Below, piece by piece: positions 37,081-44,762 of a stretch of 64,000 nucleotides of DNA (its first letter is position 1; the number at the start of each line of letters is the position of its first letter). The translations under genes were made by a program, and so were the position numbers. The notes beneath the pieces are model-generated. The model saw only the letters and a list, made by a program, of their open reading frames with translations. It was not told where the DNA came from and made no database searches. This DNA comes from Acidobacteriota bacterium (GTDB taxonomy: Bacteria > Acidobacteriota > UBA6911 > RPQK01 > JAJDTT01): contig JAPPLF010000108.1 in NCBI GenBank assembly GCA_028874215.1, positions 5,730 to 69,729 on the forward strand, written 5' to 3'.

Positions 37081-37623
37081 ATGTGGAGAAGGAAGAAGGC
37101 TCCGGAACCCTCGATCCCTTCCCTGGACTCCCGTCCTGCAGATCCGGTCCAGACCCATCCCACCGGCGAATCTGCACAGCAAGCCGTCATCGGGGAAGCG
37201 CTCGTCCTGAAGGGGGAGGTCAGCGGCACTCAGGACTTGACGATCCACGGCCGGCTCGAAGGCGGGCTGTCGCTTTCGGGTCACTCCGTCACGGTGGGCC
37301 GGGCCGGGCGGGTCCAAGGCGATATCGTGGCCCGGGTGATTCGGATCGAGGGTCACGTCAAAGGCAACCTTCAAGGAGAAGAGCTGGTCTTTCTGGGTCC
37401 CTCCGGCGTGGTCCACGGTGACCTCACCGCGGTCCGGGTCAGTATGGAAAAAGGATGCAAGTTCAAAGGCCATGTCCAGGTCGCTCTCGAAGAACGTCCG
37501 GCGAGAGAACTCTCCGAACCCCAGATTGTCTCCCCTGTGCCCGGTGAGGAGGACCCCGGCGAAGTCACGCCGGGGAGACGGCGTTTCCGGCGGGAGCCGG
37601 GGATTCCCCGAAGTAGGGAATAG
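37081..37623 (+). CDS. Bactofilin (polymer-forming cytoskeletal protein), 180 aa
   Basis: After a short basic N-terminus (MWRRKKAPEP) and a Pro-rich linker comes the bactofilin/DUF583 beta-helix at about residues 38-140: VIGEALVLKGEVSGTQDLTI, GRLEGGLSLSGHSVTVGRAG, VQGDIVARVIRIEGHVKGNL and GVVHGDLTAVRVSMEKGC. The repeated hydrophobic-Gly pattern every 15-18 residues is diagnostic. Bactofilins assemble without nucleotides into filaments under the membrane, involved in cell shape or polar organelles. The C-terminal tail is charged and disordered. ATG 37081 fits the family length; the longer in-frame start at 36964 would add an atypical leader. Confidence 0.9.
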   Translation: MWRRKKAPEPSIPSLDSRPADPVQTHPTGESAQQAVIGEALVLKGEVSGTQDLTIHGRLEGGLSLSGHSVTVGRAGRVQGDIVARVIRIEGHVKGNLQGEELVFLGPSGVVHGDLTAVRVSMEKGCKFKGHVQVALEERPARELSEPQIVSPVPGEEDPGEVTPGRRRFRREPGIPRSRE

Positions 37624-37690
37624 ATTCAATGCCATCGACACCGTTGCCGTCCCCGCCGGCTCCCGGCGTCCCTTCCTCGGGACAGCCTCC

Positions 37691-37969
37691 TCAATAAAGC
37701 CGGCGCTGTCCGTTTCTGCGCTCGGCCCGTTCCCGGTAGTGGGCGGCCACCAACTGGCGGCGGCAACCCTTGCAAGTCGGCTCGATGACCCGTGTGTCGC
37801 GTCCGCAACGGACGCAGGACCGGAAGTCCATCCAGCGCAGTAGGGTCTCGGTGACCTTCCCGCAACGCCCGCAGTGCTGGAGCCCGCGCACGGCCCGCAA
37901 AGCCCGGCATTCGGCACAGGTTCGCTCGAAGCTCAAAGTGTCTTTCTCCTGGCCGGGATGGGTTCGCAC
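37691..37969 (-). CDS. Small zinc-ribbon protein, 92 aa
   Basis: Four CxxC pairs occur in 92 residues (CAEC, CGRC, CVRC, CKGC), giving two probable zinc ribbons, with a basic tail (YRERAERRNGQRRLY). Such proteins bind nucleic acid or protein, but no family is recognised. The gene converges on the bactofilin gene and lies upstream of nothing else on its strand. Regular Cys spacing argues that it is real, although start and expression are uncertain. Confidence 0.5.
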   Translation of the reverse strand: MRTHPGQEKDTLSFERTCAECRALRAVRGLQHCGRCGKVTETLLRWMDFRSCVRCGRDTRVIEPTCKGCRRQLVAAHYRERAERRNGQRRLY

Positions 37970-38048
37970 TTGTCGCCACAGCGGGGACAGGCGCGCCGAT
38001 TGCCTTGATCCCTGTCAATGACCATTGAAACTCGAACGCAGGGAGAAG

Positions 38049-38133
38049 TGCGAAAGGGGGGACTCGAACCCCCACGGGGAGTAACCCCACCAGATCCTAA
38101 ATCTGGCGCGTCTGCCAATTCCGCCACTTTCGC
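38049..38133 (-). tRNA. tRNA-Leu (anticodon TAG)
   Basis: Read on the minus strand, the acceptor stem GCGAAAG pairs with CTTTCGC, followed by discriminator A; no CCA is encoded. The anticodon arm is CCAGA-TTTAGGA-TCTGG, giving TAG. A long variable arm (TGGGGTTACTCCCCG region) and the T-loop GGTTCGAGTCC confirm a class II leucine tRNA reading CUA/CUG codons. Confidence 0.95.
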
Positions 38134-38229
38134 TTTGTCGGGAACATTCTAACGCAAGCGTACGATCCGCAGAGGTCGTGCCGGCTGCCGGCGGAACACC
38201 GTGTGGTATTCTCCAATTCTCGGTCGTGG

Positions 38230-38306
38230 CGGGGCATGGCGCAGTCTGGTAGCGCGCCTGCTTTGGGAGCAGGAAGTCGGGGGTTCAAATCCCTCTGCCC
38301 CGACCA
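38230..38306 (+). tRNA. tRNA-Pro (anticodon TGG)
   Basis: CGGGGCA at the 5' end pairs with TGCCCCG at 38296-38302. The anticodon arm is CCTGC-TTTGGGA-GCAGG, anticodon TGG. The T-arm holds GGTTCAAATCC, and discriminator A plus an encoded CCA end at 38306. It lies 96 bases from, and opposite to, tRNA-Leu. Confidence 0.96.
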
Positions 38307-38402
38307 TTTTCCCGGGGTCGGCCCCATTTCCCGGAGTTGTGCGGCCAACTGCCCGACGCTGGCCGCGCCTTTCGCAGTTGGCATCGTCGTAAATAGAATC
38401 CC

Positions 38403-39881
38403 GTGAGACCTGCCTGGTTCCCCTGCTGCCTGTCTCTTCTCGCCCTCTCGGCGCCGCCGGCGACCCTTGCCGTTGGAACGGGGATCCGTGAGCCGGCAGG
38501 AGAGTCCCGCCTCGTCCATATCGGTCAACGGGTCGGAGGCTGGGGCCGCATGGAGACTCTCTTTCTCCACGACAATCACGTGGTTGCCCGGTTCCAGGGC
38601 CTGCAGCGTGTCATGGGAGACGTCAGGAAGCATCCCGGCAACCCGATCCTGGTGGCCGATCGGCCCTGGGAGGCCGGTTCCGTCGGGTACGCTTGCGTGA
38701 TTTACGACGGCGAGGACAAGCTGTACAAGATGTGGTACGAGTCCCGCCTCAACCCGGGGCAGCTCAGAGGCCCCAACCTGGAGCAGGGGCGCTGCCTCTA
38801 TGCCACCTCCAGCGACGGACTGGTCTGGGAGAAGCCGATCCTCGGCATCGTCGAAACCAACGGTTCCCGGGAGAACAACATCGTCTTCGCGGGGCCGGAT
38901 GGGGCCCGCAACAAGGTCTACTGGGTGGTCAAGGATCGAGCCGAGCCGGATCCGGCCAGACGCTACAAGATGATGTTTCATCTCTGGGATTTCCGGGGCC
39001 GCGGGGTGGGCATCGCCTTCTCGGCGGACGGCCTGCACTGGAAGACCGACGCCCGGGTGAATCTCCACGGGGGATTCGACACCCACAACATCTTTTTCTG
39101 GGATGACCGGGTGGGACAATACGTGGGCTACTTCAGAACCCGTATGCTGGGACGGCGCTTCATCGCCCGCGCCACCAGCCCCGATGCCTTCCACTGGTCC
39201 AATCCGGTGAGTGTGCATGGTCCCGACGAGGCCGATCCCCACGACTTCGACCTCTATACGCCCGGTGTCTTCAAGTACAGCCGCGCGGCAGACACCTATG
39301 TGCTCTACACAGCGGCCTTCGATCGGGACACTGATCGGCTCTTCGGTCAGCTTGCCGTCAGCCGCGACGGTATCGACTGGCAGCGGTTCCGGGTTCCTTT
39401 CCTGCCCCTGGGTTCGGATGGGAAGTGGGACGCCGGCTCCATTTATCCCGTACCCTCCCAGGTCTCCGTCGGGGAGGAGACGGCCATCTACTACCGGGGC
39501 GACCATGTGGGTCACGGGACCGGAGGCCGGCCCGGCATCGGTGTGGCGTTTCTGGACCGGGGAGGATTCGTCGCTTGGGAGGCCGGGACCCGGGGGACTC
39601 TCACCACCCATGCGCTGGCGGTCGGGGGATCGCGGGAGACCCTCTACGTGAACGGGGATGCTTCCGGAGGATCGATCCGCGCCGAGTTGCTGGATACGGA
39701 CGGGGAAGTCATTCCTGGCTTTTCGCGGCAGGAGAGCCTTCCCATCAGCGGAAGAGGGCCGCGGCTGTTGGTCCGTTGGAAGGGAAAACCGGATCTGGTC
39801 GACGCTGTGCTGCGACCTTTTCGCCTCAAACTGTATCTGGAGCGGGCGCGAGTCTACGGCATCGGTTGTACCCGGCACTGA
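38403..39881 (+). CDS. Secreted GH32/43-like propeller family protein (paralogue 5), 492 aa
   Basis: A GTG start opens a signal peptide (RPAWFPCCLSLLALSAPPA). The propeller keeps KHPGNPILVADRPWEAG, YKMWYES, YATSSDGLVWEKPILG, GSRENNIVF, ARRYKMMFH, SADGLHWK and SRDGIDWQRF. The C-terminal module (TLTTHALAVGG to ARVYGIGC) is the most diverged of the six. The KHPGNPIL block makes it closer to the fusion protein at 4453-7260 than to the paralogues at 12-16 kb. It precedes an SDR-cupin-VOC operon by 86 bases and may share its function in sugar or aromatic breakdown. Confidence 0.75.
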   Translation: MRPAWFPCCLSLLALSAPPATLAVGTGIREPAGESRLVHIGQRVGGWGRMETLFLHDNHVVARFQGLQRVMGDVRKHPGNPILVADRPWEAGSVGYACVIYDGEDKLYKMWYESRLNPGQLRGPNLEQGRCLYATSSDGLVWEKPILGIVETNGSRENNIVFAGPDGARNKVYWVVKDRAEPDPARRYKMMFHLWDFRGRGVGIAFSADGLHWKTDARVNLHGGFDTHNIFFWDDRVGQYVGYFRTRMLGRRFIARATSPDAFHWSNPVSVHGPDEADPHDFDLYTPGVFKYSRAADTYVLYTAAFDRDTDRLFGQLAVSRDGIDWQRFRVPFLPLGSDGKWDAGSIYPVPSQVSVGEETAIYYRGDHVGHGTGGRPGIGVAFLDRGGFVAWEAGTRGTLTTHALAVGGSRETLYVNGDASGGSIRAELLDTDGEVIPGFSRQESLPISGRGPRLLVRWKGKPDLVDAVLRPFRLKLYLERARVYGIGCTRH

Positions 39882-39967
39882 CCTGTCGAGGATGCAGGCT
39901 GGTCGAAATTGAAGGACGGGAGACGATTGCGGGCGGCTTTTGGTAACCGGGCTCGGGGGAGAGAGGC

Positions 39968-40762
39968 TTGAAAGTCGATCTCAAGAATCAAGTGGCGTTG
40001 GTCACCGGCGGGGCACAAGGCATCGGGAAGTCGATCTCCAGGCTTCTGGCGGCCAACGGCGCTCAGGTGGCCATCGTGGATCTCGATCTGGATACGGCTG
40101 AAAAAACAGCGGCCGGGATCAGGGAGTCCGGAGGCGCTGCGTTCGCCATCGAGGGAGATGTGAGCCGCTCCGAGCAAATGAAGCGGGCCGTCGACCGGGT
40201 GGAGGAGAAGTGGGGCAAGCTCTCGATTCTGATCAACAACGCCGGAATCAACACCCTTGGCGGACGTGTGCCCATTCACGAGTTCCGGGAGGAAGACTGG
40301 AGCCGGATCCTGGAGGTGGATCTGACCGGCGTCTACGTCGTCAGCAAGGCTGCGGTCCCCGCCCTGCTCCGTAACCGCGGGGGACGTGTCGTCAACATTT
40401 CATCCGTTGCCGGCCTGGTGCCGTTGCGGTTGCAGAGCGCCTTCGTCGCAGCCAAGGCCGGCGTGGTCAATCTGACCCGCTCCATGGCATTGGAACTGGG
40501 TCCCCACGGCATTCTGGTCAACGCGGTGGCGCCCGGTTCCACCCTGACCCGGGGAACGAAGAAGCTCTTCTACGGCGCCGATGGCGTCTACACGGAGAAC
40601 GCCGCGAGCCTGCTGGCCCATATTCCTCTGGGACGCCCGGCTGAGACGCTGGAAGTCGCCTGGCCGGTGCTCTTTCTGGTTTCGCCGGAGGCGAGCTATA
40701 TCAATGGAGCGGTCCTGACGGTCGATGGTGGATGGACCGCCGGATATACTCGGGACTGGTAG
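39968..40762 (+). CDS. Short-chain dehydrogenase/reductase family protein lacking the catalytic Tyr, 264 aa
   Basis: A TTG start follows GGGGGAGAGAGG. The Rossmann motif TGGAQGIG (TGxxxGIG) and INNAG are present, as is the serine of VVNISSVAG. The catalytic YxxxK is F159-V-A-A-K163 (SAFVAAKAG), with a TTC codon at 40442-40444, so the active-site Tyr is replaced by Phe. The end VNAVAPGSTLTRG and GAVLTVDGGW are normal. It is the first gene of an SDR-cupin-VOC operon (gaps of 29 and 40 bases). Either the enzyme is catalytically altered or it serves a non-dehydrogenase role. Cytoplasmic. Confidence 0.88.
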   Translation: MKVDLKNQVALVTGGAQGIGKSISRLLAANGAQVAIVDLDLDTAEKTAAGIRESGGAAFAIEGDVSRSEQMKRAVDRVEEKWGKLSILINNAGINTLGGRVPIHEFREEDWSRILEVDLTGVYVVSKAAVPALLRNRGGRVVNISSVAGLVPLRLQSAFVAAKAGVVNLTRSMALELGPHGILVNAVAPGSTLTRGTKKLFYGADGVYTENAASLLAHIPLGRPAETLEVAWPVLFLVSPEASYINGAVLTVDGGWTAGYTRDW

Positions 40763-40791
40763 ACGGGCAAAAGAGTAGGGAGAGATCGCAG

Positions 40792-41208
40792 ATGGCCAAG
40801 ATCACCGAGTTCCGGGGATATGAAGGGGAGCCGCCGATTCCGAAGCCGGACGAGTTGGTGGAGCCCAACATCGTCACCGTGCAGGACGGCGTTCCGGTCA
40901 AGTATCCGGGTTGCGAGGGAATCGGTGTCCGCGTGGTGCATCCTTCCAATCCCAGAGCCCCGGCGGAGAACATGGGAATGGTCATGTTCTTCGTGCCGCC
41001 CCACGTGGTCCTGGAAGTGGGCAGCCACCACACCGAGGAGTGCTACGTCATCCTGAAGGGGCAGGGGACCATGACGTTGGCGGGGAAACAGGTCGCGGTG
41101 AGTGCGGGGACCTTCATCCATCTGCCGCCCTGGTGCGAACACGGCGTCGAGAATACGGGGGACGAGACCATGGAGATTCTCATCTGCACCTCTCCTCCCA
41201 ATCCCTGA
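40792..41208 (+). CDS. Cupin-fold protein, 138 aa
   Basis: The single cupin domain shows both motifs: the first around GSHHTEECYVILKGQGTM (His-His-Glu metal ligands) and the second around GTFIHLPPWCEHGVENTGDE (His). At 138 residues it fits small single-domain cupins acting as metal-dependent isomerases, lyases or dioxygenases on sugars or aromatics. It lies between an SDR and a VOC gene and is probably co-transcribed with them. An AGGGAGAG ribosome site precedes the ATG. Substrate unknown. Confidence 0.85.
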   Translation: MAKITEFRGYEGEPPIPKPDELVEPNIVTVQDGVPVKYPGCEGIGVRVVHPSNPRAPAENMGMVMFFVPPHVVLEVGSHHTEECYVILKGQGTMTLAGKQVAVSAGTFIHLPPWCEHGVENTGDETMEILICTSPPNP

Positions 41209-41248
41209 TCCAAGTACTGGCGTTGAAATTCTCCTGGAGGAAACAGGT

Positions 41249-41659
41249 ATGAAGGTTCTGGAACATGTGGCAATCGTGGCGGACGATCCTGAGAGCTTGG
41301 CGGACTGGTATTGCCAGACCCTGGGTTTCGAGCTCCTGTCGAAAGGGACCGTCGTTCTCGGCGATACGGAAATCGACTATCACTTTCTGGGTTTGTCCGG
41401 TGGAGCTCTGCTCGAGATCCTCAACTCCAACGGCAAGGCCCGGACCCGGAAAGAGGACGACGACGCCGGGATCAGGCACATCGCATTCCTGGTGGAGGAT
41501 ATGGACGCCTCTCGCCGCGATCTGCAGGAGAAGGGGATTGCAGTCGAACCGACCCGGGAGCTGCCGAACGGCACCAAGCTGACGTTTTTCCGGGACCCGG
41601 AGGACAATATCCTCCAGCTCGTCTATCGCACTGCGCCCGTGCGGCCCTGGCTGGCGTGA
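41249..41659 (+). CDS. VOC-family metalloprotein, 136 aa
   Basis: The two VOC modules run LEHVAIVADDPESLADWY to ALLEILNS and IRHIAFLVEDMDASRRDL to PEDNILQLVYR. Metal ligands at the usual places are His in EHVAI, Glu in LLEIL, His in RHIAF and Gln rather than Glu in ILQLV, so the fourth ligand is altered. The fold includes glyoxalase I and fosfomycin-resistance enzymes. It ends the SDR-cupin-VOC operon; GGAGG sits nine bases before its ATG. A second VOC protein at 25168-25635 has the complete ligand set. Confidence 0.85.
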   Translation: MKVLEHVAIVADDPESLADWYCQTLGFELLSKGTVVLGDTEIDYHFLGLSGGALLEILNSNGKARTRKEDDDAGIRHIAFLVEDMDASRRDLQEKGIAVEPTRELPNGTKLTFFRDPEDNILQLVYRTAPVRPWLA

Positions 41660-41680
41660 CGAAGCCCGTCAGGATACGGG

Positions 41681-41714
41681 AATCCGCTCGCTCGAATTCG
41701 CCGGCAGGCGGATT
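41681..41714. terminator. Inverted repeat between convergent operons
   Basis: AATCCGC (41681-41687) pairs with GCGGATT (41708-41714), and a CCCGT/ACGGG stem lies just before it. The hairpin occupies the short gap between the VOC gene and the convergent alpha/alpha-toroid gene. No clear U-run is present. Confidence 0.3.
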
Positions 41715-42776
41715 TCAGCGTCCGGCCCAGGAACGGTAGGCGGCCAGTCCCACCAGCGCGTTGCAGGTCGTGTTGAGCCGGAGGTCCAGCGACTGACCCG
41801 GTTTTCCGCCGCCCACGGCGTCGCCCCACCATTGCCCGTCCGGCTGTTGGCTCCGGATCAGATGGGCGGCGATCCGGCGGGCCGCCCGCCGGTAGCGATC
41901 TTCAGAAGACACCTGGAACAGCTCGGTCAGGCCCCAGAGGAACTTGTGGGATTCCACGCAGTCGTAGATCCCGTCCCTTCCGGTCAGGACGGCGTCCGTG
42001 TAGGTCCGCGCCGCGTCGAGATAGCGGTTTTCCCGGGTCAGCCGATAAAGGCGCACCAACAGCACCTGGACCGGCCCCAGTCGGGCCGGCCGTTGTTTGA
42101 GCCCGCCGCGGTCCACGAAGTCCCTGCTGGTCCGTTCCAGGAGCAACTTCCGGGTGCCGTCCGTACAGCGGTCGGCCGCCAGATATAGCCCCTCCTGAGG
42201 GTGGGGTTGAAGCTTCAACAGGTCGATGAGGAAATCACCCGCGCGCCGAGCGGCGGCAACGTGGCGGGTGGAGAGAAGTCCCAGGCCGGCGAATCCGGCG
42301 GTCATGGCGTGCTGGACGCCTTCTCCCTCGTGTAGATCCGCCGCTCTGTCCAGGAAACCGCCGCTCTCCCGGTCCTGATACGCGAGAATGTCCTCGGCAA
42401 GTGGAAAGGCGATGTCATATCGGCCGCAGATCCCGGCGCCCCAGACCAGCCAGCCTCGATCGTAGGTGTTGGTGAACCGGGACGCCTCCTGCTCCGGCGG
42501 AATGGCCAGTTGGCCACGGTTTCCCAGAAAACGCGAGGCAAACCAGTCAAGGCAGGAATACGCCGCGTCGAAGGCGCCGTTGACGGCCAGACTGCCGGGA
42601 ACCTTGTAGTAGAGGGAAGCCTCGTCCGATCTCCGGACGCTCCCCCGGTCGTCCAACAGTGACCGGAGCCAGCGGCATGCCGAATTCAGGCTCTCGGACA
42701 AGCGATGATCGTCGAGGAATCGGCTTCGTTCCCTTACTTCCAATGGAGACTCGATCCGGGGACACTGTTTGCCCAC
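41715..42776 (-). CDS. Alpha/alpha-toroid (six-hairpin glycosidase- or terpene-cyclase-like) protein, 353 aa
   Basis: The protein is a series of helix pairs with W/YxxxG and Q-DG-W motifs: SLYYKVPGSLAVNGAFDAAY, SRFTNTYDRGWLVWGAG, YQDRESGGFLDRA, EGVQHAMTAGFAGLGLL and IRSQQPDGQWWGDA. These match the alpha/alpha-barrel superfamily of six-hairpin glycosidases, prenyltransferases and terpene cyclases; no DxDD or metal site is obvious. There is no signal peptide, and the start (GTG 42776) is uncertain. It follows the ThDP enzyme on the same strand after 85 bases. Function not assigned. Confidence 0.6.
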   Translation of the reverse strand: MGKQCPRIESPLEVRERSRFLDDHRLSESLNSACRWLRSLLDDRGSVRRSDEASLYYKVPGSLAVNGAFDAAYSCLDWFASRFLGNRGQLAIPPEQEASRFTNTYDRGWLVWGAGICGRYDIAFPLAEDILAYQDRESGGFLDRAADLHEGEGVQHAMTAGFAGLGLLSTRHVAAARRAGDFLIDLLKLQPHPQEGLYLAADRCTDGTRKLLLERTSRDFVDRGGLKQRPARLGPVQVLLVRLYRLTRENRYLDAARTYTDAVLTGRDGIYDCVESHKFLWGLTELFQVSSEDRYRRAARRIAAHLIRSQQPDGQWWGDAVGGGKPGQSLDLRLNTTCNALVGLAAYRSWAGR

Positions 42777-42861
42777 GCCAGCACTTTCGTGTCGACCTCG
42801 AACGACTTCGGTTTTCTCAACTACGTTTGTCGTTCGTTATCCCATCCAGGAGCAGATGCAC

Positions 42862-44547
42862 TTAGTCCCAGGCCTTGGGTGCAATGCCTTCGATATGGGT
42901 CTTGACGTCGATCACGGCGGGCCGGTCGGCAGCCAAGGCCTGCTCCAGGGCGCCGGCCAATTCGCTTGGCTTGTTGACCTGGATCCCGCAACAGCCCATG
43001 GACTCGGCGATCTTGGCGAAGTCGGCGTCGGTGAGCCTCCAGAGGAGATCGGACCCCGGCTGGCGGCCGCCGTAGATCCTTTCGTTGAGATCCTTCTCCT
43101 GGTTCAGCGAGGCGTTGTTGTTGATCAGCGTCACCATTCGGATGCCGTAGCGAAGCGCCGTATCCCACTCCGTCATGTGGTACCAGACGCCGCCGTCTCC
43201 GGTGAAGCAGATGACGGGCCGGTCTCCGGCGGCGCACTTGGCGCCGATGGCTGCGGGAATCCCCCATCCCAGGGACCCGGCGCAGCGGATGTAGGATTGA
43301 TCAGGCGACGTCAGGTCCACCAGGGTTCCGGTCCAGATGCCCGAGTGCCCGGTGTCGGACACGAGGATGGCGTCGTCGGGCAGGATCCGGGTCAGCTCCT
43401 TGCACAGCCGTTCCGGCCGCATGGGGAGCAGATCGGAGTTGACCACGGGCGCCACTTCGTCCCGCCACTCCTGGACCAGTTGGTGAATGCGGGCGATCCA
43501 ACCGGCGCGGGACCGGGCCAGCTCCGAGGACTCGACGCCGCTGCAGTGGTCCAGCATCTTGCGCAGTCCGGCCCGGGCGTCGCCCTGCATTCCGGCCGAA
43601 ATGGGAAAGGACCGGCCCAACTCGGCCGGATCGATGTCGAGTTGGACGACCCGGGTTCCGGGCCGGGGGATCCGCCAGTCGTTGGTCACCTGGCCGCCGG
43701 TGTGGCTTCCCACGAAGAAGACCAGGTCCGCTTCGGCCAGGGCCCGGTTGGCGCAGGTGCGGGAGTACTGGCCCGAAACACCGACGGCCAGCGGGTGGTC
43801 GAAGGGGAAGGTCTCCTTGGCGTTCAGGGAGGTGATGACGGGCAGTTGCAGCCGGTCCGAGAGCTCCACCAGTTCCTGGCCCGCCCCGGAGACGGTCACG
43901 CCGCCTCCCGCTACCACGATGGGCCGGCTGGCCTTGACCAACAACTCGATGGCGTCGAGCACGGGTGCCAACTCCGGCTCGGGGCGGAACGGCGGGATCC
44001 GGGCGAAGGGCTCTTCCACCACGATCTCCAGGTCTGCCTCGCCGCTCATCACCTCTCCGCCGAAGATCCCCCACAATTCCAGGTTGGTGGGTCGAGGCGT
44101 TGCCGTCGTGGCCTCCCGAATGGCTTGGCGGAGAAAGCGGGGAAAGTGGTCCACGGCGGTCACGGCCTTGCTGTACTTGGTCACGGCGGCGAAGGGTCCG
44201 GTGTGATCCACCTCCTGGTAGGCGTTCCGGTCCTGACGGATCTGAGGAAGCCGCCCCGTCAGGGCGAGTACGGGGGAACAGGCCAGATAGGCATCCTGGA
44301 GTCCGGCCGCGAGGTTCAGGGCGCCCACCGACTGGGCGCCGCAAACGCCGATCCCCCGGCGGACCCGGGCGTAACCGTCGGCCATGTAGGCGGCCGCCTT
44401 CTCGCCGTGGGTCATGACTCTGGCGATGCCCATCCGCTCCATTTCGGGCATGGCCTCGGGGATGACCACCGGCATGAAGAAGAAGTGAGTGACGCCGTAC
44501 CCGTGGAGTGTTTCGGCCAGGAAGCGGGCGCCCGTCATCGTTGGCAT
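42862..44547 (-). CDS. Thiamine-diphosphate-dependent enzyme, acetolactate synthase-like, 561 aa
   Basis: All three domains of the POX/ALS superfamily are present. The N-terminal Pyr domain has MTHGEKAAAYMADGYARV with the catalytic Glu49 that activates ThDP. The middle domain has SRPIVVAGGGVTVSGAGQEL. The C-terminal PP domain has SLGWGIPAAIGAK and the magnesium/diphosphate motif GDGGVWYHMTEWDTA to LINNN. Family members are acetolactate synthase, benzoylformate decarboxylase, sulfopyruvate decarboxylase and IolD-like hydrolases. No regulatory ALS subunit is near, so a catabolic role is more likely than branched-chain synthesis. Confidence 0.88.
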   Translation of the reverse strand: MPTMTGARFLAETLHGYGVTHFFFMPVVIPEAMPEMERMGIARVMTHGEKAAAYMADGYARVRRGIGVCGAQSVGALNLAAGLQDAYLACSPVLALTGRLPQIRQDRNAYQEVDHTGPFAAVTKYSKAVTAVDHFPRFLRQAIREATTATPRPTNLELWGIFGGEVMSGEADLEIVVEEPFARIPPFRPEPELAPVLDAIELLVKASRPIVVAGGGVTVSGAGQELVELSDRLQLPVITSLNAKETFPFDHPLAVGVSGQYSRTCANRALAEADLVFFVGSHTGGQVTNDWRIPRPGTRVVQLDIDPAELGRSFPISAGMQGDARAGLRKMLDHCSGVESSELARSRAGWIARIHQLVQEWRDEVAPVVNSDLLPMRPERLCKELTRILPDDAILVSDTGHSGIWTGTLVDLTSPDQSYIRCAGSLGWGIPAAIGAKCAAGDRPVICFTGDGGVWYHMTEWDTALRYGIRMVTLINNNASLNQEKDLNERIYGGRQPGSDLLWRLTDADFAKIAESMGCCGIQVNKPSELAGALEQALAADRPAVIDVKTHIEGIAPKAWD

Positions 44548-44709
44548 AGGAAAGCGTCTCCCGGGATGCGCTCTGCCGATTTCAGCGCTGGGAACGCCTT
44601 GATCGGACCTGTTTATGACCCAGTTTTGCCGGGCTCAGTTTACTATGCGCCCGTGGTGAAAGTCGCCGCAGCCGGCGGCCGGCCCGGCGGTACGCTCCAT
44701 CCGGAAACG

Positions 44710-44740
44710 AAAACGGGCAACCACCAGGGTTGCCCGTTTT
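44710..44740 (-). terminator. Rho-independent terminator of the first FecR-type gene
   Basis: A 13-bp perfect stem (44710-44722 with 44728-44740) around a five-base loop contains CGGGCAACC/GGTTGCCCG. On the minus strand it is followed by TTTTCGTTTC. It sits 23 bases after the stop of the 44763-46895 gene, and the same hairpin follows its tandem copy. Confidence 0.8.
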
Positions 44741-44762
44741 CCTTTCCATGTTCGACCCGGAG

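Noticed and set aside
37933-38127. Minus-strand frame over the tRNA-Leu gene
   Set aside because: It is the well-known spurious translation of a tRNA gene, not a protein.
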